A DNA stretch of 5,423 bases from NCBI GenBank assembly GCA_025352345.1, contig JANXTP010000125.1, forward strand, positions 1 through 5,423. The letters are read 5' to 3'. The notes beneath the pieces were generated by a model. The model did no database searches, was not told the origin of the DNA, and saw nothing but the letters and a program-made list of their open reading frames with translations. Of this stretch, positions 1-5,423 are shown one piece after another (within the stretch, counting starts at the first letter, position 1; the number at the start of each line of letters is the position of its first letter). The stretch is from Burkholderiales bacterium. Its GTDB lineage: Bacteria > Pseudomonadota > Gammaproteobacteria > Burkholderiales > Burkholderiaceae_C. The position numbers and the translations under genes were made by a program.

Positions 1-129
1 GCCGGCGCGCCACTGCCGCTTCGATCAGGGTCCACAAGGGAGCCGCCCGTCTGGCCAGCACCGCCAGCGATTGCCGCAGATCGATCATCTGGTCCAGCCG
101 CGAGCGAAAGAAGTCTCCAGCGTGCTCAT
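1..129 (-). pseudogene. IS5-type transposase, 5' fragment, apparently frameshifted
   Basis: This is the beginning of a transposase gene that runs off the left edge. The ATG at 129 opens MSTLET and then hits TGA at 85-87 after 14 codons. Shifting by one base near 113-115 gives a continuous reading to position 2: FFRSRLDQMIDLRQSLAVL, then a less regular stretch including PLWTLIEAAVARR. From memory, this resembles the N-terminus of IS5-family transposases, which typically begin with a short Met-led stretch running into FFR.RLDQMIDLRHPLAVLA and a PW..IEA segment. A single lost base after GAGAC explains the break. The RRAAPLW stretch also looks longer than usual, as if more damage is present. The catalytic DDE region would lie outside the window. 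No terminal inverted repeat could be identified. The family call is recognition from memory, and the frameshift is inferred from it. Confidence 0.5.
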
Positions 130-179
130 CGCCTGATCCCCAGAAATCAGACCACTGGTCGTCCCGCCCGCTCGTCGCC

Positions 180-881
180 TCACCCCAACCACTTCCCCAA
201 GAATCCAAACGTCCGATCCCAGGCCCGCTGGGCCCACACCGGATCGAACTGCGTCGCCACAATCCGACCCGGGCCCACGGCGGTCTCGTTGGCGAAGGCG
301 TGGTGCGCCAGGTAGCGGTGGAACTCGAAGTTCACGCCGGCTTCGCGCAGCTGGCCTTCCAGCGCGTCGACGGTCGTTATCGGGAAGAACTCGTCTTGGG
401 TGGCCCAGTGGCCGAGCAGCGGGACTTTGATCTTCGTCGCGTCGACGTATTCGAGCGGCGGGCAGCCGTACCAGACGACGCCGGCGTCGGCTTCGGGCGT
501 GGCACACAGGCTCAGCAGGGTCAGCGCGCCGCCCATGCAGAAGCCGGTGATGCCCACCTTCTGGCTCACGTTGCTGCCCTGCTTCAGGTGCAGCACCGCG
601 CCGCGGATGTCCTGTGACGCGGCGTCGCCGAAGTTCAGCCCGGTCATCAGGTGGTGGGCTTCCTCGGCCTCGACCGTCAACTGGCCGCGGTACAGCTCGG
701 GCACCAGCGCGCGTTAGCCCGCTTGCGCCAGCCGGTTGGCCACGCCGCGGATCTGCGCGTTCACGCCCCACCACTCCTGGATAACGACGATGCCGGGCGC
801 CTCAGCCGCGTTCGCCGGCTCGGCCAGGTAGCCCGAGGCGGCTTGCCCGTCGGGGCGTTGGAAGGTGATGGTGGTGCCCAT
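180..881 (-). pseudogene. Dienelactone hydrolase family protein, interrupted by an in-frame stop
   Basis: This is an alpha/beta-hydrolase of the dienelactone hydrolase (DLH) family, cytoplasmic enzymes that open lactone or ester bonds; the classic member makes maleylacetate in chlorocatechol breakdown. Reading from ATG at 881 (GGAGA lies about 6 nt upstream) gives 233 codons, the normal family length. Codon 56 (714-716) is TAA in the context LAQAG-stop-RALVPELYRG, where the family usually has GY.a..P.ly, so TAC to TAA is the simplest explanation. Both sides are otherwise clean. The N-terminal part has IVVIQEWWGVN with Glu36 at the family position. The C-terminal part has the nucleophile motif GFCMGG (Cys115), Asp163 in ATQDEF and His194 in LAHHAF, the complete Cys-Asp-His triad. 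A GTG restart at 704 would give 174 residues with the triad but without the first strands and Glu36, so it is probably not functional. The true substrate is unknown. A sequencing error at one base remains possible. Confidence 0.85.
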
Positions 882-936
882 GGGCGGTCTCCGTCAGGGG
901 GGGATCAACACGCAGCGTCAAGGGTTGGCGCGGTTA

Positions 937-1935
937 TCAGACCCGCCGCGCATCGATCGGCAGTGCCACGCCGCAGGCTTCCAGCGCCTGGGCCACCGTG
1001 CCGCGGCTCACCGGTTTGTGCAGGAAGGCATCGCAGCCGGCCAGTTCGGCCCGCACGCGTTCGAGCGGGCGGGCCGAGCCGGTGACGACGATCAGCACGC
1101 ACACGGTGTCGTTGGCGTGGCTGGGCGGCGCCTTGACGCGACTGCACAGGTCCTGGCTGGCCGGCGCGGCCGAGCCGTCGAAGATGATGTTCAGGAAGGC
1201 CGCGGCGTAGCGCTTGGCGGCCAGCATGCGCACTGCCTGCATCGTGCTCTGCACCGGGTGCGTTCGAAAGCCGAAGGCTTCGAGCAGCGCACACAGCTGC
1301 TCGCGGGCCGTGTCGTCGCTTTCCAGCACCAGCACGTCTGGCGGCGCGGCCGCTGGCTGCCCTTTGTTGGCCTGCAGGCTGCGCCGCACCTCCGCACGCC
1401 GCAGTGCCTTGGTGGCGGCTTTGGCGGTCGGCGACAGACTGCTGGGCGCCGCGGCGTGTGCAGCGCTGTGGCGGGAGGACGGCGGAGGTGCCGTGGGCTG
1501 GCTCTCGGGTGGTGGGGCGTAGGGCAGCGGCGCCTGCGGGTCGGCCAGGATCACGCCTTGCGGCAGCGGGTTGGCAGGTGCTGCATCGTCGTCGCTGGGG
1601 GCTGGCGGTGCCTCGAACTCGCGCAGCGTCAACGGTGGCAGCGGTGTGTCGGGCTCGCGCGTTTCGGCGGGACGGGTTGGATGGGCGGGCTCGCTGTGAC
1701 CATCGAGCCCGCCGGTGCGCGAATTGAACCAGCGCTGCAATTCCGGTGCGTCAAGATGCACCGACGGCGTGGTGTCGGCGTCGAGCTCCATCTCAGTCAG
1801 GTCGACGAAGGTCTCGGAGGGCTCGCCAGCGCCCGGCAGCATCCTGCCGCGCAGCGTGGCACCACAGGTGCTGCAGGTGCCGGCGTCGGGCAGGTTCAAC
1901 CGGACACAGGCCGGACACACGTTGAACGGGGTCAT
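937..1935 (-). CDS. Zinc-ribbon protein with C-terminal pseudo-receiver domain
   Basis: This is a 332-residue protein of unknown role, probably regulatory and cytoplasmic: there is no signal peptide or membrane segment. Residues 7-24 form a zinc ribbon, CPAC-N10-CSTC (Cys7, 10, 21, 24). Residues about 30-195 are a low-complexity linker rich in Pro, Ala, Ser and acidic residues, with a basic patch near 172-192. Residues about 200-325 match a response-regulator receiver: VLVLESDD at the first strand, AAFLNIIFDG at the phospho-acceptor strand, IVVTGSA with Thr285, and DAFLHKP with Lys307. The usual acidic pair is Glu205-Ser206, and the phospho-acceptor position is Asn249 instead of Asp, so normal phosphorylation is unlikely. 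No DNA-binding or enzymatic output domain is seen. The ATG at 1935 is preferred because the zinc ribbon begins just after it. A TTG at 1983 would add 16 residues without domain character. It lies 82 bp after gph and could be co-transcribed with it. Confidence 0.85.
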   Translation of the reverse strand: MTPFNVCPACVRLNLPDAGTCSTCGATLRGRMLPGAGEPSETFVDLTEMELDADTTPSVHLDAPELQRWFNSRTGGLDGHSEPAHPTRPAETREPDTPLPPLTLREFEAPPAPSDDDAAPANPLPQGVILADPQAPLPYAPPPESQPTAPPPSSRHSAAHAAAPSSLSPTAKAATKALRRAEVRRSLQANKGQPAAAPPDVLVLESDDTAREQLCALLEAFGFRTHPVQSTMQAVRMLAAKRYAAAFLNIIFDGSAAPASQDLCSRVKAPPSHANDTVCVLIVVTGSARPLERVRAELAGCDAFLHKPVSRGTVAQALEACGVALPIDARRV

Positions 1936-2017
1936 GACCCATTCTGGCCGAGCCCTTGTCCGGCGCAATCCCCCTTTTAGCAAGTCGTGCCGCGCGTGTG
2001 CGGCCCATGCGATGGCG

Positions 2018-2743
2018 CTACTCGATCAGGCAGGCACTGATTTGCTGTGGCAAGTCGACACGCCATGGGTCCAGCCCGGCCGGTACTGCGCATGCTCCGT
2101 AGCCCCAGCTGACCAGCGCGGCGGGGCAGCCGGCGGCCCGTGCGGCCAGGATGTCGGGCGGAGCATCGCCGACCATCAGCAGGCTCGACGTTGAGACCCC
2201 AAGGTGCGCGGCCGTGGTCTGCAGCATCAGCGGCGAGGGCTTGCGCTGCGCGGGGGAGTCGGCGCCCTGCACATGCGACAGCCAGGGCAGCAGGCCAGCC
2301 ACCTCGACGACCGCGCGCGCCAGATGGGTTGGCTTGTTGGTGACCACCGCCAGCGGGTAGCGGCGCGCGCTCAGCTGGCGCAGCAGCTCAGCGATGCCGG
2401 GGAAGACATGCCCATGCGCGAGCGGCGCGGCCAACGTTGCCGCGTCGAAGCCGGTGCGCAGCGCCTGTCGCAAGGCAAGATCGTTCGGTGACACGCCTTG
2501 CGCTTCCAGCGCACGGGCGATCAGCGCATCCGGGCCGTCACCGATCCAGCGGCGCACCGTCGCCAGATCGAAGCGCCGCAGCCCCGCGGCGGCCAGTGCG
2601 GTGTTGACCGCGTGGCCGATGTCGGGCGCGCTGTCGATCAGCGTGCCATCGAGATCGAAGGCGACCGCGCGAATGGAACGGAGGTCGGCCACTCGGGCTG
2701 TGCCGGCGTCAGGCTCGCCGAGCCTGTGCACCGGCAAGCGCAT
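2018..2743 (-). CDS. gph: Phosphoglycolate phosphatase (HAD superfamily)
   Basis: This cytoplasmic HAD hydrolase removes phosphate from 2-phosphoglycolate, formed by Rubisco oxygenation or during repair of oxidised DNA ends. All HAD motifs are visible, numbered from the ATG at 2743: motif I FDLDGTLIDS with nucleophile Asp30 and acid Asp32; motif II VVTNKP with Thr135; motif III Lys168 in RKPSP; motif IV VGDAPPDILAARAAG with Asp193 and Asp197. Residues about 40-110 form the helical cap. The product is 241 residues (E. coli Gph is 252). The start is uncertain. The ATG at 2743 lies inside rpe, overlapping it by 35 nt with no strong ribosome-binding site. A GTG at 2692, 16 nt past the rpe stop, would give 224 residues and begins closer to the conserved strand. 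Either way the gene is translationally close to rpe, the common rpe-gph arrangement. Related HAD phosphatases of similar length are possible, but the pairing with rpe supports Gph. Confidence 0.9.
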   Translation of the reverse strand: MRLPVHRLGEPDAGTARVADLRSIRAVAFDLDGTLIDSAPDIGHAVNTALAAAGLRRFDLATVRRWIGDGPDALIARALEAQGVSPNDLALRQALRTGFDAATLAAPLAHGHVFPGIAELLRQLSARRYPLAVVTNKPTHLARAVVEVAGLLPWLSHVQGADSPAQRKPSPLMLQTTAAHLGVSTSSLLMVGDAPPDILAARAAGCPAALVSWGYGACAVPAGLDPWRVDLPQQISACLIE

Positions 2744-3413
2744 TCGCGCGAATCGCGGCGATCGATTCGGCATAACGCCCGCCGCTGAACACTGCCGAGC
2801 CAGCGACCAGCGTGTCGGCGCCGGCGTTGCCGACGCGCCGGGCGTTGTCGGCCTTGACGCCGCCATCGACCTCCAGCCAGATGTCGCGCCCGGTGGCATC
2901 GATGCGCTGGCGCACCGCATCGATCTTCGGCAGCACATGCTCGATGAAGCTCTGCCCACCGAAGCCGGGGTTGACCGACATCAGCAGCACCAGGTCGAGC
3001 TGATCGAGCACGTGGTCGAGGCAGTTCAGCGGCGTGGCGGGGTTCAGCACCAGGCCGGCCTTCAGTCCGAACGAGTGGATCAGCTGGACCGTGCGGTCGA
3101 CGTGTTCGCTGGCCTCGGGGTGGAACGAGATGATGGCCGCACCGGCCTGCGCGAACATCGGGATCAGCGCATCGACCGGCTTGACCATCAGGTGCACATC
3201 GATTGGCACGGGCTGGCCGCCGTTCACGGCGTAGGGCTTGATGGCCTGACAGACCAGCGGCCCCACCGTCAGGTTGGGCACGTAGTGGTTGTCCATCACG
3301 TCGAAATGGATCACATCAGCACCGGCGGCGATCACCGCGGTGACCTCCTCGCCCAGACGGGCGAAGTCGGCGGACAGCAGGCTGGGCGCAATGCGCATGG
3401 TCGGGGTGGGCAT
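2709..3413 (-). CDS. rpe: Ribulose-phosphate 3-epimerase
   Basis: This cytoplasmic enzyme interconverts D-ribulose 5-phosphate and D-xylulose 5-phosphate in the pentose phosphate pathway, and in the Calvin cycle if the organism has one. The 234-residue product covers the whole TIM-barrel family. Visible motifs are IAPSLLSADFARL (8-20), HFDVMDNHYVPNLTVGP (36-52), DVHLMV (72-77), FHPEAS (98-102), LLMSVNPGFGGQSF (143-156), LEVDGGV (180-186) and AGSAVF (204-209). The metal ligands correspond to His36, Asp38, His74 and Asp183, with Asp38 and Asp183 as the acid/base pair. The ATG at 3413 is chosen because a weak AAAGAG lies just upstream. A second ATG at 3398 begins MRIAPS, has no such site, and would still give an intact enzyme. 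The gene overlaps gph and follows eptA by 131 bp, so it may have its own promoter, though I could not identify one with confidence. Confidence 0.97.
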   Translation of the reverse strand: MPTPTMRIAPSLLSADFARLGEEVTAVIAAGADVIHFDVMDNHYVPNLTVGPLVCQAIKPYAVNGGQPVPIDVHLMVKPVDALIPMFAQAGAAIISFHPEASEHVDRTVQLIHSFGLKAGLVLNPATPLNCLDHVLDQLDLVLLMSVNPGFGGQSFIEHVLPKIDAVRQRIDATGRDIWLEVDGGVKADNARRVGNAGADTLVAGSAVFSGGRYAESIAAIRANALAGAQARRA

Positions 3414-3544
3414 GGGGGCTCTTTTCAATGGCGGGGCGGGGATGGCTGCGTGGTGCACCGGGGATTCCAACGCATTCAGGCCCTGATTTTCCCGCCGTTC
3501 GTGAGGTGGCGTGCCAGCTTTTGCATCAAGCCAACGCCGATGAA
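3414..3544. other. Intergenic region between eptA and rpe
   Basis: These 131 bp separate the end of the phosphoethanolamine transferase from the start of rpe. They are less GC-extreme than the genes. No stem-loop followed by a T-run is visible in the minus direction, so the upstream gene may be read into rpe. Close to rpe the minus strand carries AAAGAG followed by five C and then the ATG, a weak ribosome-binding site. No convincing -35/-10 pair was found. Confidence 0.5.
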
Positions 3545-5221
3545 TCAACGCGCCTGCGTGCGGCAGCCTTTGACCAAGTCCAGCGCCGGCTCGTAGACCT
3601 TGGTCTGTACGTCGAGCAGGCCGAGCATCGTGTGGAACAGGTTGTCGTGCGTGGCGCGTAGGGTGGCGCGGGTGCGCAGGCAGGCGAGGTCGATCTGGCG
3701 GCTGTCGGCGAACGACGGCGACAGCCACATCACCATCGGCACCTGGGTCTGCTGGATCGGCGCGATGGCATAGGGCAGGCCGTGCAGGAACAGGTTGTTC
3801 TCGCCCAGCGACTCGCCGTGGTCCGACACGTACAGCAAGGCGGTGTCGTAATGCGCGCTCTGCGATTGCAGGAAGCGGATGGTGTCGGCCAGCACATGGT
3901 CGGTGTAGGTGAGCGAGTTGTCGTATGAATTGACGACCGCGTCCGTCGTGCACTTGCGCAGCTCGGCGGTGTCGCAGGTCGGTGTGTAGCGCTTGAATTT
4001 CTCGGGCGCGCGCCGGTGGTACGCCGGGCCGTGGCTGCCCATCTGGTGCAGCACGATCAGGTGGTTGCCCTTGCCCTGTTCCGTGATCTTGTCACCGTCC
4101 AACTGCGCCTCCAGGCCTTTCAGCAGGATCTCGTCCAGGCATTCGGGGCCGCTGCACAGCGCGGGGTCGGCCGTGTCGGCCATCTTCTGGAATGGCAGCC
4201 CCTCGCACACGCCCTTGCAGCCGGACTGGTTGTCGCGCCACTGCACGTCGAAGCCCGCGCGGTGCACCACGTGCAGCAGCGACTCTTCGCCGCGGATGCG
4301 GTCCTCGTCGTAGTCGCGCCGGCCGATCCGCGAGAACATGCAGGGCACCGAGGTTTCGGTGTTGGTGCCGCAGCTGCCCACATCGGTGAAGTTGACGACA
4401 TTGAGCGCGGCCAGTTCGGGCGTGGTCTGCCGCGCGTAGCCGTTCAGCCCCCAGTTCATCGCGCGGGCGGTTTCGCCGACGACCAGCACGAACAGCAGCG
4501 GCTTGCTGCGCCCGGCCCAGGCCGGGCCGGGCACCGCGTCCACGCCGACGGGCACCTGCGGCTTGGTCGCTTCGACCGCGTCGGCGGTGGCCACCCTGGC
4601 CAGCGAATACACATAGTTGGCCGGGGTCACCAGGTAGCGCATCGACTTGTTCGACCTCATCAGCGACGACAAATCCTGCGACACCGCCATGAACGCGCCG
4701 ATGCCGACCAACACCGCGGCGACGAACGCGCCCAGGCGCCAGGGAATCGCCGTCCGCCAGGGCCGGCCGCGCACCTGCGTGACCCACACCAGTGCGGCCG
4801 GCAGCACCGCCTGCCAGGCCAGGTGCGTCAGCATGTCCCAGGCCAGCAGGTCACGCGCTTCGCCGACATCGGTGTGCACCAGGTTGCGCAGCATCGTCGG
4901 GTCCAGGAACACCGAGTACTTGCCCATGAAGTAGGTCGCGAGGGCCGTGCATACCAGCAGCAGGATCAGCACCGGCTTGGCGGTGCGGCGGGTAACGACG
5001 AGGCACAACAGGAGGAAGTGCACCATCACCAGCAGCACGAACACGCCGATGCCGAAGCGCCAGGTGCCCGGGTCGCCAGGCGACCGATCGGTGAGCGCGC
5101 TGGCCCAGAACGAGCGGTTGCAGACCGCCACGAAATACACGCTGATCCACAGCGCCAGCGCTTCGGTCGACAGCGTCCAGGTCTTGCGCGCGCCCTGTGG
5201 CGTGCTGGTTGTTGAACGCAT
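3545..5221 (-). CDS. eptA: Lipid A phosphoethanolamine transferase, EptA/MCR type
   Basis: This inner-membrane enzyme moves phosphoethanolamine from phosphatidylethanolamine to lipid A, reducing surface charge and sensitivity to cationic peptides such as polymyxin. The product has 558 residues (E. coli EptA is about 547). The N-terminal part holds five likely membrane helices (about 21-38, 57-77, 83-100, 131-150, 163-181), and the rest is a periplasmic sulfatase-fold domain. Active-site residues align with MCR-1: Glu250 in VVGETARA, nucleophile Thr288 in CGTNTETSVPC, His397 in GSHGP, Asp467 and His468 in SDHGESLGE, and His480. Eight cysteines sit as four expected disulfide pairs: 284/294, 335/339, 356/361 and 416/424. 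The ATG at 5221 is the first start giving the whole first helix, but no clear ribosome-binding site precedes it. A perfect TTGACA lies at 5259-5264 with no good -10 partner. Other EptA-clade enzymes acting on different envelope sugars cannot be excluded. Confidence 0.92.
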   Translation of the reverse strand: MRSTTSTPQGARKTWTLSTEALALWISVYFVAVCNRSFWASALTDRSPGDPGTWRFGIGVFVLLVMVHFLLLCLVVTRRTAKPVLILLLVCTALATYFMGKYSVFLDPTMLRNLVHTDVGEARDLLAWDMLTHLAWQAVLPAALVWVTQVRGRPWRTAIPWRLGAFVAAVLVGIGAFMAVSQDLSSLMRSNKSMRYLVTPANYVYSLARVATADAVEATKPQVPVGVDAVPGPAWAGRSKPLLFVLVVGETARAMNWGLNGYARQTTPELAALNVVNFTDVGSCGTNTETSVPCMFSRIGRRDYDEDRIRGEESLLHVVHRAGFDVQWRDNQSGCKGVCEGLPFQKMADTADPALCSGPECLDEILLKGLEAQLDGDKITEQGKGNHLIVLHQMGSHGPAYHRRAPEKFKRYTPTCDTAELRKCTTDAVVNSYDNSLTYTDHVLADTIRFLQSQSAHYDTALLYVSDHGESLGENNLFLHGLPYAIAPIQQTQVPMVMWLSPSFADSRQIDLACLRTRATLRATHDNLFHTMLGLLDVQTKVYEPALDLVKGCRTQAR

Positions 5222-5369
5222 GATCGTGACCAGAGGGCGTGGAAGGGAAAGGCGAGCCTGTCAACACACCCGGCGCGCCAGACAAACGCTGTCGGCCGGG
5301 GCCCGGCTGCAAACAAACGATCGTGGAGGCCGGGCCTTAATTCTGGATGAACCGCGGTGCGCGGGACGC
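5222..5369. other. Intergenic region between gcdH and eptA
   Basis: This 148-bp gap probably holds the eptA promoter and the end of the upstream transcript. I see an 8-bp GC-rich inverted repeat (annotated separately) and, on the minus strand at 5259-5264, TTGACA matching a sigma-70 -35 box. The expected -10 position reads GC-rich, so the promoter is not convincing. There is no paired PmrA-type CTTAA direct repeat: only one CTTAA half-site is present, near 5336-5340. Confidence 0.4.
5300..5336. repeat. 8-bp inverted repeat, candidate hairpin
   Basis: GGCCCGGC at 5300-5307 is matched by its exact reverse complement GCCGGGCC at 5329-5336, with a 21-nt AT-richer loop between. It sits after the stop of the upstream dehydrogenase gene and before eptA. 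In the minus direction no T-run follows, so it is not a canonical intrinsic terminator. It could still help attenuate or stabilise the end of the upstream transcript. In such GC-rich DNA an 8-bp match by chance is not rare. Confidence 0.35.
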
Positions 5370-5423
5370 TCAGTTGGCGAAGGCCGCGATCCCCGTCATC
5401 GCCCTCCCGAGGATCAGCGCGTG
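5370..5423 (-). CDS. gcdH: Glutaryl-CoA dehydrogenase, C-terminal end (partial)
   Basis: Only the last 17 codons and the TGA are in the window, reading HALILGRAMTGIAAFAN. Glutaryl-CoA dehydrogenases characteristically end in HDIHALILGRAITGIQAF, so the match is strong for such a short piece. The family is a flavin-dependent acyl-CoA dehydrogenase that converts glutaryl-CoA to crotonyl-CoA in lysine, tryptophan and aromatic degradation. The reading frame is open to the edge. Another acyl-CoA dehydrogenase with a similar tail is the main alternative. It points the same way as eptA, but the 148-bp gap makes a shared transcript uncertain. Confidence 0.7.
   Translation of the reverse strand, partial: HALILGRAMTGIAAFAN

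Noticed and set aside
865..1980. Long plus-strand open frame of 371 codons opposite the zinc-ribbon gene
   Set aside because: It is the antisense shadow of the minus-strand gene: its translation is Arg/Gly/His-rich with no recognisable domain, while the opposite strand carries the zinc ribbon and receiver motifs.
2744..2959. In-frame 72-residue N-terminal extension of gph
   Set aside because: It runs deep inside rpe in another frame, has no domain character and would make the protein much longer than the family.
3473..3490. Short TCAGG/CCTGA stem followed by TTTT on the plus strand, as a terminator
   Set aside because: The stem is only 5 bp with a 1-nt spacer, and no plus-strand gene ends there.
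2394..3596. 400-codon plus-strand frame across gph and rpe
   Set aside because: It lies antisense to two confidently recognised enzymes and its His/Gln/Arg-rich product is typical of high-GC shadow frames.
3414..3953. In-frame 180-residue N-terminal extension of rpe
   Set aside because: The extension overlaps the end of eptA, is Arg/Pro/His-rich, and lies outside the TIM barrel. The ATG at 3413 gives the normal family length.
4016..5215. 399-codon plus-strand frame opposite eptA
   Set aside because: It is the antisense shadow of a membrane enzyme gene; no motif or ribosome-binding site supports it.
5236..5264. Sigma-70 promoter for eptA built on TTGACA at 5259-5264
   Set aside because: The -35 match is perfect, but no TATAAT-like element occurs 16-18 bp downstream, so I do not annotate it as a promoter.
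5334..5346. PmrA-type box upstream of eptA
   Set aside because: Only one CTTAA half-site is present; the second repeat expected 5-6 bp away is missing.

Overview
The window is GC-rich (roughly two thirds G+C by eye). Every supportable gene lies on the minus strand, so transcription runs from the right edge to the left. The gene content, the protein styles and an rpe-gph pair overlapping by a few codons suggest a betaproteobacterium, probably of the Burkholderiales (Leptothrix/Rubrivivax/Ideonella-like). That placement is inferred from sequence character, not from a search.

Layout in transcription order. At 5370-5423 are the last 17 codons of an acyl-CoA dehydrogenase, very probably glutaryl-CoA dehydrogenase. 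A 148-bp gap holding an 8-bp GC-rich inverted repeat follows. At 3545-5221 is a full-length EptA/MCR-type phosphoethanolamine transferase, an inner-membrane enzyme that modifies lipid A, with its catalytic and disulfide residues in place. After 131 bp come rpe (ribulose-phosphate 3-epimerase, 2709-3413) and gph (phosphoglycolate phosphatase, 2018-2743), which overlap by 35 nt and are almost certainly co-transcribed. After 82 bp comes an unusual 332-residue protein (937-1935): an N-terminal four-cysteine zinc ribbon, a long Pro/Ala-rich linker and a C-terminal receiver-like domain whose phospho-acceptor Asp is Asn. After 55 bp comes a dienelactone-hydrolase-family gene (180-881) interrupted by a TAA at codon 56 where the family usually has Tyr. 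At the left edge is the start of an IS5-type transposase that seems to carry a frameshift near codon 6.

Functionally the window is a mixed housekeeping segment. Rpe serves the pentose phosphate and Calvin routes, Gph detoxifies phosphoglycolate, EptA changes envelope charge, and the edge dehydrogenase belongs to lysine/aromatic degradation. The left 900 bp look as if they are decaying: a broken hydrolase next to a broken transposase. The zinc-ribbon/pseudo-receiver protein is the least understood gene and the best candidate for something new. I see no CRISPR array, tRNA, rRNA, phage gene or defence system here.
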